Shown here in pieces: positions 22,562-32,561 of a stretch of 64,000 nucleotides of DNA. The stretch covers positions 7,564,001 through 7,628,000 of the forward strand of contig NZ_CP006850.1 of NCBI RefSeq assembly GCF_000523235.1, in the 5' to 3' direction. A program made the translations under genes and the position numbers. The DNA is from Nocardia nova SH22a. GTDB taxonomy: Bacteria > Actinomycetota > Actinomycetes > Mycobacteriales > Mycobacteriaceae. Within the stretch, counting starts at the first letter, position 1, and every line of letters begins with the position of its first letter. The notes under the pieces are model-generated. The model made no database searches. It was not told the DNA's origin and was given only the letters and a program-made list of their open reading frames with translations.

Positions 22562-22591
22562 AGACTAGCGGATAAGCAGCGAGAACCTCAA
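22562..22591 (-). promoter_or_regulatory. rplJ-rplL promoter
   Basis: Minus strand TTGAGG (22591-22586), 18-bp spacer, TAGTCT (22567-22562). Start of transcription near 22555 gives a leader of about 290 nt, which contains the L10-type structure. Confidence 0.7.
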
Positions 22592-22653
22592 ATCGGCCGA
22601 CCTGGGCTCCGCTCACCGCCACGCACACGTTTCCGGGACTCACACACCGGGTG

Positions 22654-22690
22654 AAAACCCGCCGGAACGGAGCGGAGGCCAAAAATACAG
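22654..22690 (+). repeat. Short partial copy of the grcC1/menJ intergenic element
   Basis: Differs by about three bases in 34 from the right-hand end (31096-31129) of the element at 30917-31131, sharing AGCGGAGGCCAAAAA. It abuts the rplA terminator. Only this end of the element is present. Confidence 0.6.
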
Positions 22691-22720
22691 GGCCGGAACG
22701 GTTTTCCCGTTCCGGCCCTG
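22688..22720 (-). terminator. Intrinsic terminator of rplK-rplA
   Basis: Perfect 14-bp arms (22688-22701, 22707-22720), 5-nt loop, and a T-rich tail on the minus strand (TGTATTTTTGG), 22 bp past the rplA stop. Confidence 0.93.
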
Positions 22721-22742
22721 AATCCTCGGAGCTGCCTACGCC

Positions 22743-23456
22743 TTACGCGTCCTCTTCGGTGAGGTTGCGGGTGCGGTTCGGGTCCACCGGGATGCCCGGT
22801 CCGGTGTTCGTCGAAATCGTCACCTTCTTGACGTAACGACCCTTGGCGGTCGACGGCTTCACACGCAGGATCTCCTCCAGCGCGGCGCCGTAGTTCTCGA
22901 CCAGCTTGTTGTCGTCGAAGGAAACCTTGCCGATCACGAAGTGCAGGTTGGCCTGCTTGTCGACGCGGAAGTTGATCTTGCCGCCCTTGATGTCGTTGAC
23001 GGCCTTGGTCACATCGGTGGTGACCGTGCCCGTCTTCGGGTTCGGCATCAGACCACGCGGGCCCAGGACGCGCGCGATACGACCGACCTTGGCCATCTGG
23101 TCCGGGGTGGCGATCGCGGCGTCGAAGTCCAGCCAGCCGCCCTGGATGCGCTCGATCAGATCCTCGGCGCCCACCGCGTCCGCACCGGCGGCCTCGGCCT
23201 CGGCGGCCTTCTCACCGGCCGCGAACACGATGACGCGGGCGGTCTTACCGGTGCCGTGCGGCAGGTTGACGGTGCCGCGCACCATCTGGTCGGCCTTGCG
23301 GGGGTCGACGCCGAGACGGACGGCGACCTCGACGGTCGCGTCGGTCTTCTTGGTCGCGGTCTCCTTGGCCAGCCGAGCGGCCGACAGCGGGGAGTAGAGC
23401 TGATCGCGGTCGACCTTGGCGGCCGCCTCGAGATAAGCCTTGCTTCGTTTTGCCAT
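22743..23456 (-). CDS. rplA: 50S ribosomal protein L1
   Basis: 237 residues, standard length. L1 binds 23S rRNA in the mobile stalk near the E site and often represses its own operon. Family signatures: [20 protein letters not shown] at the start, [14 protein letters not shown], and the L1 motif [18 protein letters not shown] followed by [20 protein letters not shown]. It follows rplK after 77 bp and ends at an intrinsic terminator, so the two form one operon. Confidence 0.97.
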   Translation of the reverse strand: MAKRSKAYLEAAAKVDRDQLYSPLSAARLAKETATKKTDATVEVAVRLGVDPRKADQMVRGTVNLPHGTGKTARVIVFAAGEKAAEAEAAGADAVGAEDLIERIQGGWLDFDAAIATPDQMAKVGRIARVLGPRGLMPNPKTGTVTTDVTKAVNDIKGGKINFRVDKQANLHFVIGKVSFDDNKLVENYGAALEEILRVKPSTAKGRYVKKVTISTNTGPGIPVDPNRTRNLTEEDA

Positions 23457-23533
23457 GATTCTCTGTCCTGTTCGTAAGTTCAGAAGTGGTTGTCGGGACT
23501 GGCCGTCCCTCCCACCGGGGAGTCACACCGTGA

Positions 23534-23968
23534 CTAGTCGGAGACGGTGATACCCATCGAGCGAGCGGTACCCGCGATGATCTTGGCCGCCTGATCGATG
23601 TCGTTGGCGTTCAGATCTTCCTGCTTGGTCTTGGCGATCTCCCGGACCTGGTCCATGGTGACCGTCGCGACCTTGTTGCGGTGCGGCTCGGCGGAGCCCT
23701 TCTGCACACCGGCGGCCTTGAGCAGCAGGCGGGCAGCGGGCGGAGTCTTCAGCTTGAAGTCGAACGAGCGGTCTTCGTAGACCGTGATCTCGACCGGGAT
23801 GACGTTGCCGCGCTGCGACTCGGTCGCGGCGTTGTACGCCTTGCAGAACTCCATGATGTTGACGCCGTGCTGACCCAGCGCGGGGCCGACCGGCGGAGCC
23901 GGGTTGGCCGCACCGGCCTGGATCTGGAGCTTGATGAGCCCGGCGACCTTCTTCTTCTTGGGGGGCAT
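23534..23968 (-). CDS. rplK: 50S ribosomal protein L11
   Basis: 144 residues. N-terminal domain [20 protein letters not shown] followed by [19 protein letters not shown], and the C-terminal rRNA-binding domain with [20 protein letters not shown] and [11 protein letters not shown]11 shapes the GTPase-associated centre and is the target region of thiopeptide antibiotics. It lies 80 bp after nusG; that gap contains two hairpins. Confidence 0.97.
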   Translation of the reverse strand: MPPKKKKVAGLIKLQIQAGAANPAPPVGPALGQHGVNIMEFCKAYNAATESQRGNVIPVEITVYEDRSFDFKLKTPPAARLLLKAAGVQKGSAEPHRNKVATVTMDQVREIAKTKQEDLNANDIDQAAKIIAGTARSMGITVSD

Positions 23969-23991
23969 CTTTCTTTCCTTGGTCTAGGTTC

Positions 23992-24034
23992 CTTACGGAA
24001 TTCCGTAAGCCTCTCCCGGGGCACGCGGCCCCGG
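23992..24034 (-). other. Two hairpins in the nusG-rplK gap
   Basis: A perfect 18-bp palindrome (23992-24009, CTTACGGAATTCCGTAAG) and a 7-bp GC stem with a 5-nt loop (24016-24034) lie between nusG and rplK. Neither has a U-tract, so they may be partial terminators or processing sites. Confidence 0.5.
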
Positions 24035-24048
24035 AAATCTCAGAAATC

Positions 24049-25444
<1,396 letters not shown>

Positions 25445-25475
25445 GTGAACCCTCTCTCGTCGCTGGCATCCAGTG

Positions 25476-25548
<73 letters not shown>

Positions 25549-25764
25549 TCGGCTGGACCGGAACTCGCTCGTCCAGCACGATGGTTTATTCAGTTGTGCG
25601 ATCCGGGGCCACACAACACGCGCGCCACTCCATCGGTTGCCGGCCCCGGCGGTCTCCCGCCCGGAACCAGCCCCTTCAGAGCAGCGCGCAGTGGCTGGCG
25701 ACCCCAGAAACCCGAGTGTACGTTACCGCCCCGGCGGATAGCCAATCGGGCCGCCCGCGGTCCA

Positions 25765-26844
25765 TCATGCCAGCTGCACCGTCGCGGTGGCACGTCCGAA
25801 AATCTTGCGACCACCGGATCTGGCGACGATCGCGACGACCGCGGTGCGGTTCTCCGGATCGACCGATTTGATCTTGCCGGTGAACTCGACCTCGGCCGGG
25901 GCGTCACTCGGAACGTAGACCGGGCTGGTGAAGCGGACGTTGTATTCCTTGACCGCGCCCGGGTCGCCGAGCCAGGAGGTGACGAATCCGCCGCCCAGGC
26001 CCATGGTCAGCATGCCGTGCGCCACCGCGGTGTCCAGACCGGCGAGCTTGACGACCTCGTCGCTCCAGTGGATCGGGTTCGCGTCGCCGGAGACGCCGGC
26101 GTAGTTCACCAGGTCGCCGCGGGTCAGCTTCACGATGCGGGCGGGCAGTTCGTCCCCGGCCGCGACGTCGTCGAACGAACGGGTGCGGGGGCCGACGGCG
26201 ACCTCGGGCACGGTGGTGACCGGAACCGGCGGCGGACCGGCCGGCGCCTCGATCCGCGGACGGTGCTCGGGCGCCTCGGCCACGCCGTGCATGAGGATGT
26301 TGCGGACCGCATCGGCGATATTGGGATCGACGTCACCGCCGCTGCGGCCGACGAGGGTGGTGTAGGTGGTGAGGACGAGCTCGTCGTCCTGCGCCGTGAC
26401 GATGTTCTTGGTGACGATGATGTCGCCACCGAATGCCTGCCGGAACGAGTGCAGGTACACATCGCAGGTGAGCTGATCGCCGACCCGGATAGGGCGGTGG
26501 AATTCCAGGATCTGATCGGTCTGCATGATCTGGCTGAGGTCGTAACCGGTGACGACCTGCTCGAACAGCTTGCGCTGGGCCAGGATTCCGACGAGGGAGA
26601 TGAAGGTCACCGGCGCGATCAGGCCGTCGTGACCGTATTCCTGCGCGGCGCTCTCGTCCCAGTGGACCGGGTGGTAGTCCTGGACGGCTCGCGCGTACTC
26701 ACGCACCTTTTCCCGGCCGACCTCGTAGTAGTCGTCGACGCGGTAGTGGTGGCCGACCATGGCGGCGGCGTGGGCGGATGGATCGAACGGTTCGTTCTCG
26801 GCGCCCGGAGCGTCCACTGTTTCGGTGCTGGTGTTGGTTGTCAC
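25765..26844 (-). CDS. Fused HadA-HadB (3R)-hydroxyacyl-ACP dehydratase
   Basis: 359 residues, two hotdog domains in one chain. Residues about 30-175 match HadA (HHYRVDDYYEVGREKVREYA; DIIVTKNIVTAQDDELV) and about 220-359 match HadB (LTRGDLVNYAGVSGDANPIH; DTAVAHGMLTMGLGGGFVTS), joined by a Pro-rich linker (196-218). The HadB half has catalytic D254 and H259. Unusually the HadA half also shows a D-x4-H pattern (D56, H61). The complex dehydrates 3-hydroxyacyl-ACP in the FAS-II cycle of mycolic acid synthesis. In M. tuberculosis hadA and hadB are separate genes at this position; no hadC is present here. GTG start at 26844; an internal ATG at residue 29 is an alternative. Confidence 0.92.
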   Translation of the reverse strand: MTTNTSTETVDAPGAENEPFDPSAHAAAMVGHHYRVDDYYEVGREKVREYARAVQDYHPVHWDESAAQEYGHDGLIAPVTFISLVGILAQRKLFEQVVTGYDLSQIMQTDQILEFHRPIRVGDQLTCDVYLHSFRQAFGGDIIVTKNIVTAQDDELVLTTYTTLVGRSGGDVDPNIADAVRNILMHGVAEAPEHRPRIEAPAGPPPVPVTTVPEVAVGPRTRSFDDVAAGDELPARIVKLTRGDLVNYAGVSGDANPIHWSDEVVKLAGLDTAVAHGMLTMGLGGGFVTSWLGDPGAVKEYNVRFTSPVYVPSDAPAEVEFTGKIKSVDPENRTAVVAIVARSGGRKIFGRATATVQLA

Positions 26845-26913
26845 GGAACTTGTTCCCTATCCGACTCCACTACCGGGAGTCTGCGGAGCGTGAAACTACC
26901 GCATGTACAGCAA

Positions 26914-26947
26914 ATGCCGGAGCAGGTCGGGAAACCTGCTCCGGCAT
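26914..26947 (-). terminator. Terminator hairpin after rpmG
   Basis: Perfect 14-bp arms (26914-26927, 26934-26947), 6-nt loop, and a modest T-rich tail on the minus strand (TTGCTGT). It implies that hadAB has its own promoter in 26845-26913. Confidence 0.75.
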
Positions 26948-27056
26948 GGGGTGCTGCATGTGTCGGCGGGTGCCACCGAGATACGGGGAGGTCATCGATG
27001 AACCTCCCTCGATCCGGACGCCGACTACGCGCGCGGCAGCATGCACGCGGTGAAAT

Positions 27057-27227
27057 CTAGCGAGATTCGCGGTGCGCCCGGTGGGTGCCGCAGTTCGGGC
27101 AGAACTTCTTCAGCTCCAGACGATCCGGGTCGTTGCGCCGGTTCTTCTTGGTGATGTAGTTGCGATGCTTGCACTGCTCGCAGGCCAAGGTGATCTTTGG
27201 CCGGACATCGGTGGACTTCGCGGCCAC
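27057..27227 (-). CDS. rpmG: 50S ribosomal protein L33
   Basis: 56 residues from the GTG at 27227, with AGAAGG six bases upstream; stop TAG at 27057-27059. The sequence shows the zinc-ribbon (C+) form of L33: C16-x2-C19 in [16 protein letters not shown] and C43-x2-C46 in [15 protein letters not shown]. It stands between tRNA-Met and hadAB, as in mycobacteria, and is followed by a hairpin terminator. Confidence 0.95.
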
Positions 27228-27270
27228 GATATGCCTTCTTTCGGGTCAACCTGACGGGGTATCAGTTTTG

Positions 27271-27343
27271 TAGCGATGGCCGGACTTGAACCGGCGACAC
27301 AACGATTATGAGTCGTTTGCTCTACCGACTGAGCTACACCGCC
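27271..27343 (-). tRNA. tRNA-Met (anticodon CAT)
   Basis: 73 nt. Minus-strand cloverleaf with acceptor GGCGGTG/CATCGCT (two wobble pairs), D-arm GCTCAGTCGGTAGAGC, anticodon loop CTCATAA, T-arm GCCGGTTCAAGTCCGGC. No CCA encoded. The D-arm and acceptor fit an elongator rather than an initiator. Confidence 0.93.
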
Positions 27344-27409
27344 ATAGGGTCGGCTTGCGATGGCGCCTGGGCCCTGGAGATGCCGTCGGTCACCACCGGC
27401 AATCCGGCG

Positions 27410-27482
27410 AGCCCCCTAACGGAATCGAACCGTTGACCTTTTCCTTACCATGGAAACGCTCTGCCGACTGAGCTAAGGGGGC
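27410..27482 (-). tRNA. tRNA-Thr (anticodon GGT)
   Basis: 73 nt. Acceptor GCCCCCT/AGGGGGC, D-arm GCTCAGTCGGCAGAGC, anticodon stem TTTCC/GGAAA with loop ATGGTAA, T-arm AACGGTTCGATTCCGTT. It forms a Tyr-Thr-Met tRNA series on the minus strand ahead of rpmG. Confidence 0.96.
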
Positions 27483-27663
27483 ATGACTACATTCGCTCCG
27501 AGCCGGAATGTTTCGAACCCGGGGCGCTGAAGCCTTGAACGAGGTTACACACTCCACTGCGCACTTACCAAACCAGCAGGTGAGAATATGTTTTCAGAGC
27601 CTGTCGACAGCGAGGACAGCCGTCGTGGGGGCCGGGCCCCCGCATATCGCCTTCGAACACGAA

Positions 27664-27693
27664 CAGGGCCCTCCCCGATCGGGGAGGGCCCTG
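27664..27693. terminator. 30-bp perfect palindrome after tRNA-Tyr
   Basis: 13-bp GC-rich arms around GATC, starting 6 bp beyond the tRNA-Tyr 3' end. The whole 30 bp is self-complementary. It probably acts as a terminator or 3'-processing signal; a U-tract is not evident. Confidence 0.6.
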
Positions 27694-27699
27694 AGAAGG

Positions 27700-27780
27700 T
27701 GGCGGATGAAGGATTTGAACCTCCGAAGCTTGCGCGGCTGATTTACAGTCAGCTCCCTTTGGCCGCTCGGGCAATCCGCC
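27700..27780 (-). tRNA. tRNA-Tyr (anticodon GTA)
   Basis: 81 nt, type II tRNA with a long variable arm. Acceptor GGCGGAT/ATCCGCC, anticodon loop CTGTAAA, T-arm GGAGGTTCAAATCCTTC, discriminator A. First of the minus-strand tRNA group. Confidence 0.94.
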
Positions 27781-27805
27781 TTGCACGCTGTGTCAGCGCG
27801 TAGAG

Positions 27806-27836
27806 AGAATACAACGACCAGGGCGCCCGGATGCAA
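27806..27836 (-). promoter_or_regulatory. Possible tRNA-Tyr promoter
   Basis: Minus strand TTGCAT (27836-27831), a long 19-bp spacer, TATTCT (27811-27806). The -10 is good and lies about 25 bp before the tRNA; spacing is the weak point. Confidence 0.4.
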
Positions 27837-27941
27837 ATTGGCTGGCCAGCGGGGTGCTGTGCACCCCGGCGAGGGCGCCGGGGTAGAAAGTCCCTACCGG
27901 GGTACCGGGTGGATATGTGAGCCGTCAGACAGGAGTGCAGC

Positions 27942-28433
27942 GTGGCCGATTCGTCGTTCGATGTCGTCAGCAAGGTCGACCGGCAGGAGGTCGACAATGC
28001 CCTCAATCAGGCCGCGAAGGAGCTGAGCACGCGCTACGACTTCCGCGGTACGGGCGCGGGGATCGAGTGGTCCGGCGAGGAGAAGATCGTGCTCACGGCC
28101 GATACCGAGGAGCGGGTCAAGGCGGCGCTCGAGGTGTTCAAGGAGAAGTTGATCCGCCGTGACATCTCGCTCAAGGCGTTCGAGGCCGGGGATCCGGCGG
28201 CCTCGGGCAAAACTTACAAGGTCACCGGCACCCTGATCCAGGGCATCTCCCAGGAGAATGCGAAAAAGATCACCAAAAAGATCCGCGACGAGGGGCCCAA
28301 GGGCGTGAAGGCGCAGATCCAGGGCGACGAACTGCGGGTCAGCAGCAAGAAGCGCGACGACCTGCAGGCCGTCATCGCGCTGCTCAAGGGCGCGGATCTC
28401 GACGTCGCGCTGCAGTTCGTCAACTACCGCTAG
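27942..28433 (+). CDS. YajQ-family nucleotide-binding protein
   Basis: 163 residues from a GTG with CAGGAG upstream. Matches the YajQ/UPF0234 family throughout: [31 protein letters not shown], the central [20 protein letters not shown] and the C-terminal [20 protein letters not shown]. Family members bind nucleic acid or cyclic di-GMP; the role in actinobacteria is not settled. It is divergent from the tRNA group and converges with htpX with only 4 bp between the stops. The homologue Rv0566c is likewise near htpX. Confidence 0.92.
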   Translation: MADSSFDVVSKVDRQEVDNALNQAAKELSTRYDFRGTGAGIEWSGEEKIVLTADTEERVKAALEVFKEKLIRRDISLKAFEAGDPAASGKTYKVTGTLIQGISQENAKKITKKIRDEGPKGVKAQIQGDELRVSSKKRDDLQAVIALLKGADLDVALQFVNYR

Positions 28434-28437
28434 TCGC

Positions 28438-29316
28438 TCAGTACCGCCTCGGGCCACCGGCCATGTGTTCCAGGCGCTGGATGCGTTCACCCATCGGGGG
28501 GTGGGTGGAGAACCAGCGGGCCATCTTGTCGCCCGCCCGGAACGGGTTGGCGATCATCAGATGCGATTGCGCGGTGAGCTGGGGTTCCGGGGGCAGCGGG
28601 GCGGCCTGGGTGCCGCGCTCGAGCTTGCGCAGTGCCGAGGCCAGGGCCAGCGGATCGCCGGTGAGTTCGGCGCCGTCCTGGTCGGCCTGGTATTCGCGGG
28701 AGCGGGAGACGGCGAGTTTGATCAGGGTGGCGGCGATGGGGCCGAGCAGTGAGACCAGCAGCACGCCGAGGATGTTCGGGCCCTCACCGTCGCGGTTGCC
28801 GCCGCCGAACATGCTCGCGAAGAAGGCCAGGTTGGCCAGGCCGGAAATGACGGCGGCCAGCGCGCCCGCCACCGACGAGATCAGGATGTCGCGGTTGTAG
28901 ACGTGCGACAGTTCGTGGCCCAGGACCGCCCGTAACTCGCGTTCGTCGAGGATCTGCAGGATGCCGCTGGTACAGCAGACCGCGGCGTGACGCGGGTTGC
29001 GGCCGGTGGCGAAGGCGTTGGGCGCCGAGGTCGGGCTGATGTAGAGCCGGGGCATCGGCTGGCGCGCGGTGGTCGCCAATTCGCGCACGATCTTGTACAT
29101 GACCGGCGCCTCGAGTTCGGATACCGGCTGCGCGTGCATGGCCCGCAGGGCCAGCTTGTCGCTGCTGAAATAGGCGTAGGCGTTCATGCCCACGGCCAGC
29201 AGGATCGCGATGATCAGAATCGTGGGGCTGCGGAACATCGCACCTGCGAACACGATCAGTGCCGACAGGCCGACCATCAGCCCGAAGGTCTTCAAACCGT
29301 TCGCGTAACCATGCAT
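28438..29316 (-). CDS. htpX: Zinc metalloprotease HtpX
   Basis: 292 residues. Two N-terminal membrane helices ([35 protein letters not shown]), the M48 zinc motif HELSH (H134, E135, H138), further hydrophobic segments near 150-200, and the downstream [17 protein letters not shown] containing the third zinc ligand. HtpX degrades damaged membrane proteins, with its active site facing the cytoplasm. It lies 113 bp downstream of the polyprenyl diphosphate synthase, as Rv0563 lies beside Rv0562. Confidence 0.95.
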   Translation of the reverse strand: MHGYANGLKTFGLMVGLSALIVFAGAMFRSPTILIIAILLAVGMNAYAYFSSDKLALRAMHAQPVSELEAPVMYKIVRELATTARQPMPRLYISPTSAPNAFATGRNPRHAAVCCTSGILQILDERELRAVLGHELSHVYNRDILISSVAGALAAVISGLANLAFFASMFGGGNRDGEGPNILGVLLVSLLGPIAATLIKLAVSRSREYQADQDGAELTGDPLALASALRKLERGTQAAPLPPEPQLTAQSHLMIANPFRAGDKMARWFSTHPPMGERIQRLEHMAGGPRRY

Positions 29317-29429
29317 GTCAAATCAACGATCGGCGGTGACTCCGGGTTCCGGAATCCATGTGATCCCCGACCGTGCGAGATCGATCACAACCGGGCCGAT
29401 CGGGTCGGTCGGCCCACTCGTTCGGTCGC

Positions 29430-30452
29430 TCAGCCCACCCGTTCGATGGTGTAGCGAACGAGGTGTTCGAGTGCGTCGTTGGCGGGTCCCTGGGGCAGGG
29501 CCGACAGCTCGGCGTGCGCGATATCGGCGTAACCCCGCAGTTTCTGCTTGGCCAGGGCCATACCCCGCGAACGGGACAGCAGGTCCAGCGCCTCGGCGAC
29601 CTCCTCGTCGGACTGCAGCGGGTGGGCCAGCAGCGTGCGCAGGCGGTCGCCCTCGGCGCCCTCGTCGCGCAGCGCGTACAGCACCGGCAGGGTGTGCACG
29701 CCCTCGCGCAGATCGGTACCGGGAGTCTTACCGGACTGTTCGGACACCGAGGAGATGTCGATGATGTCGTCGGAGATCTGGAAGGCGGTGCCGACCGCGT
29801 CGCCGAGGCGGGCCAGCCGTTCGACATCCTCGAGGCTCGCGCCGGAGAAGGTGCCGCCGAACCGGCCCGATGCCGCGATCAGCGAGCCGGTCTTCTCCCA
29901 CACCACCCGCAGATAGTGTTCGACGGGATCCTGAGACTTCTCGGCGCCCAGCGTTTCCCGCATCTGGCCGGTGACCAGTTCGGCGAAGGTCTCGGCGATG
30001 ATGCGTACCGCGTCCGGCCCGAGGGTCGAGACCAGCCGCGACGCGTGCGCGAACAGATAGTCACCGGACAGGATGGCGATGCTGTTGCCCCAGCGGGAAT
30101 TCACACTGGGCGCACCGCGGCGCATGGACGCCTCGTCCATGACGTCGTCGTGGTACAGGGTGGCGAGGTGGACGAGTTCGACCACCGTGCCGGCGGTGAT
30201 CAGATCCGGGTCGGTGGGGCGGGGACCCAGCTGCCCGGTGAGGATGGTGAACAGCGGACGGAACCGCTTCCCCCCGGCGCGAGCCAGATGCAGCGCGGCC
30301 TCCAACAGGAAGTCCTCACCGTCGGACAGCTCACTGACCAGTAACTTCTCCACCTCTTCGAGCCCATTGCGGACGGTAGCCGCGAGCTCGGGATCGCCGA
30401 GATCGACCCCGGCAACCACGGTGCTCTCATCGCTCAGAGCCGATGCGCTCAT
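29430..30452 (-). CDS. grcC1: Polyprenyl (all-trans) diphosphate synthase, menaquinone side chain
   Basis: 340 residues from the ATG at 30452, with GGGAGA upstream; an earlier in-frame GTG is less likely. Both Asp-rich Mg-binding motifs are present: DDVMD (D102-D106) and DDIID (D228-D232), plus GGKRFRPL and the conserved KT of WEKTGSLIAAS. No bulky aromatic blocks the position before the first motif, consistent with long-chain products, but length cannot be read off exactly. It probably makes the polyprenyl diphosphate used by MenA. It is divergent from menJ across a 745-bp gap with two large inverted elements. Confidence 0.9.
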   Translation of the reverse strand: MSASALSDESTVVAGVDLGDPELAATVRNGLEEVEKLLVSELSDGEDFLLEAALHLARAGGKRFRPLFTILTGQLGPRPTDPDLITAGTVVELVHLATLYHDDVMDEASMRRGAPSVNSRWGNSIAILSGDYLFAHASRLVSTLGPDAVRIIAETFAELVTGQMRETLGAEKSQDPVEHYLRVVWEKTGSLIAASGRFGGTFSGASLEDVERLARLGDAVGTAFQISDDIIDISSVSEQSGKTPGTDLREGVHTLPVLYALRDEGAEGDRLRTLLAHPLQSDEEVAEALDLLSRSRGMALAKQKLRGYADIAHAELSALPQGPANDALEHLVRYTIERVG

Positions 30453-30540
30453 GTCTTCTCCCAATGCCGCGTCCGTCCCCACACCGAAGAACCTAGCGTG
30501 TCGCCTACCAGGCTCCCATGAACACCGTCACTGTGCTTAT

Positions 30541-30755
30541 CGGCTGTGCCTTTGGCCTCCGCTCCGCTCGGCGGGGGTTGGCGGCCCCTGAGTCTCGCCG
30601 TTGGGGTACCGCTGCTTGCTCCTTCGTCGCCTACGCAGCGGCACCCCAACGGCGAGACGGCCGCCAACCCACCCAGTCGAACTACCCCGCAAACGCTTTT
30701 GGCGTGCCCGCTCACCTCGAGCGCGCGAGGTCGCCTTTTGGGGTTTGTGGTCGCC
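30541..30755 (-). repeat. Structured intergenic element, left copy (5' of grcC1)
   Basis: About 215 bp, inverted relative to 30917-31131. Its core is a two-tier hairpin: outer 12-bp arms (30575-30586, 30659-30670, perfect), a 5-nt one-sided bulge (30587-30591), inner 24-nt arms (30592-30615, 30635-30658, one mismatch) and a 19-nt loop. The loop is identical in the other copy while parts of both stems differ. Read on the minus strand it would lie in the 5' region of grcC1, ending 88 bp before its start. Confidence 0.8.
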
Positions 30756-30916
30756 GGGAGTGCGTTTCGCGCGCCGATTCTGGTTTTCGTGAATCCTGGG
30801 CACGGGCGGTACGGGTAGCAGGGCATGCCTGCCAGGGCTCCAGCCAGCTGCGGGGCGCCGCTGGTCAACGTCCCGGGACGGTGCACCGGGGCAGGCCGAG
30901 ACTCCCTCCACCTCTT

Positions 30917-31131
30917 CCCGACCAGCTCACCCTCAACGGCGACCTCACGCACGCAACGCGCCCCGGCACGCTGAAAGCGTTTCCGAGGTAGACCCACTGG
31001 ATGGTTTCGCGGCCGTCTCGCCGATCGGTGCCCGCTGCGTAGGCGACGAAGGAGCAAGCAGCGGGTGCCGATCGGCGAGACTCAGGGGCCGCGAAACCCG
31101 CCGGAGCGAAGCGGAGGCCAAAAACACAGCC
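30917..31131 (+). repeat. Structured intergenic element, right copy (5' of menJ)
   Basis: Same architecture: outer arms 31003-31014 and 31087-31098, inner arms 31015-31038 and 31058-31081, bulge 31082-31086, loop 31039-31057 (GTAGGCGACGAAGGAGCAA). As plus-strand RNA the inner stem pairs at all 24 positions, two as G-U. A conserved tail (AGCGGAGGCCAAAAACACAG) ends 66 bp before the menJ ATG. Bases 30756-30916 between the copies are unrelated, and no gene is evident in the whole 30453-31197 gap. Confidence 0.8.
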
Positions 31132-31197
31132 AATACCTTTTGAGGCAGTGCCCCCACCGAAGCGAAGCCGGGTCGGAAAATCTGCCAGTATTGGGCC

Positions 31198-32481
31198 ATG
31201 AGTTCAGCTGAGGCAGGCGACTCGCCGACACCACAACGGGACAGCGGCACCGAGGTGCCCGATCACGTCGAGGTGCTGGTGGTGGGCGCAGGCCCAGCCG
31301 GTTCCGCGGCCGCAGCCTGGGCCGCCCGCACGGGACGCGATGTCCTGCTCACCGATGCCGCAACGTTCCCCCGCGACAAGACCTGTGGAGACGGGCTCAC
31401 CCCCCGCGCGACCGCGGAGCTGGAAGCCCTCGGCCTCGGCGAATGGGTTCGCGCGCACACCGTCAACCGTGGATTGCGGATGGCCGGATTCGGCCGCGAG
31501 GCGATGCTGCCGTGGCCGGGCGGGTCCTTCCCGACGTACGGAAGTGCCGTGCCGCGTACCGAACTCGACGACAAACTGCGCGAGACCGCGATCAAATGGG
31601 GCGCCCGCATGATCGACGGGGCGCGGGTGGTGGCGGTGGCGCGCGACGGTGAGCGGGTCACGGGCGTGACGGTGCGGACCGACGCCGGGAGTCGCGATAT
31701 CCGCTGCGACACCCTGATCGTCGCGGACGGGGTGCGGTCGCCGGTCGGGAAACTGCTGGGCCGGGTCTGGCATCGGCAGTTCGCGTACGGGGTGGCCGCG
31801 CGGGCCTATATCCGTTCCGCGCGCAGCGACGACGAGTGGATCACCTCACATCTGGAACTGCGCGACGCCGACGGTGCTCTGGTGCCCGGTTACGGCTGGG
31901 TGTTCCCGCTGGGCAACGGCGAGGTCAATATCGGGGTGGGGTCACTGGCCACCGAGCGGCGGCCCTCCCACATCGCGTTGAAACCGCTGCTGCAGCACTA
32001 TGTCTCGCTACGCCGGGAGGAATGGCAGTTCGACGGTGAGGCGCGCGCGGTCGCCTCGGCGCTGTTGCCGATGGGCGGCGCGGTGTCGAATATCGCGGGG
32101 CCGAACTGGGTGCTGGTGGGCGATGCCGCGGGGTGCGTTAATCCGCTCAACGGCGAGGGCATCGACTACGGGCTCGAAGGCGGGCATCTGCTGTCGAAAC
32201 TGCTGGACGAGCCGGATCTCACCACGCTGTGGCCCGATCTGCTGCGGGCACGCTACGGGCGGACCTTCTCGGTGGCGCGGCGGATCGCGGCACTGGCGAC
32301 GCATCCGCGGATGGTGCCGACCGGCGGGCCGCCGGTGATGCGCTCGGCCCTGTTGCAGCGCACGGCCGTGCGGGTGATGGGCAATCTGGTCGACGAGGAG
32401 GACACCGATCTGACCGCGCGGGCCTGGCGGGCCGCCGGACGGGCCTCGCTGCGCTTCGACGAACCGGCGCCGTTCAGCTGA
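31198..32481 (+). CDS. menJ: Menaquinone (geranylgeranyl-type) reductase MenJ
   Basis: 427 residues. FAD-dependent reductase of the geranylgeranyl reductase group: dinucleotide-binding VEVLVVGAGPAGSAAAAWAA near residue 25-45, CGDGLTPRATAELEALGLG, the YGWVFPLGNGEVNIGVG motif and the second FAD motif WVLVGDAAGCVNPLNGEGID. The homologue Rv0561c saturates one isoprene unit of the menaquinone side chain, and the neighbours (polyprenyl synthase, menG, menD) support that role. It is the first plus-strand gene after the paired structured elements. Confidence 0.92.
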   Translation: MSSAEAGDSPTPQRDSGTEVPDHVEVLVVGAGPAGSAAAAWAARTGRDVLLTDAATFPRDKTCGDGLTPRATAELEALGLGEWVRAHTVNRGLRMAGFGREAMLPWPGGSFPTYGSAVPRTELDDKLRETAIKWGARMIDGARVVAVARDGERVTGVTVRTDAGSRDIRCDTLIVADGVRSPVGKLLGRVWHRQFAYGVAARAYIRSARSDDEWITSHLELRDADGALVPGYGWVFPLGNGEVNIGVGSLATERRPSHIALKPLLQHYVSLRREEWQFDGEARAVASALLPMGGAVSNIAGPNWVLVGDAAGCVNPLNGEGIDYGLEGGHLLSKLLDEPDLTTLWPDLLRARYGRTFSVARRIAALATHPRMVPTGGPPVMRSALLQRTAVRVMGNLVDEEDTDLTARAWRAAGRASLRFDEPAPFS

Positions 32482-32561
32482 TTCCGCGCCCGCATCCGAT
32501 GTCGGTGGTTACCGCCATAATCGGAGGCGGCCAGCACATCCGCGGACCGCAGGAGGCGGCG

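Noticed and set aside
31065..31211. A GTG frame after the AAGGAG loop in the right-hand structured element, running into menJ
   Set aside because: The GTG is not present in the left copy, so the frame is not a conserved part of the element.
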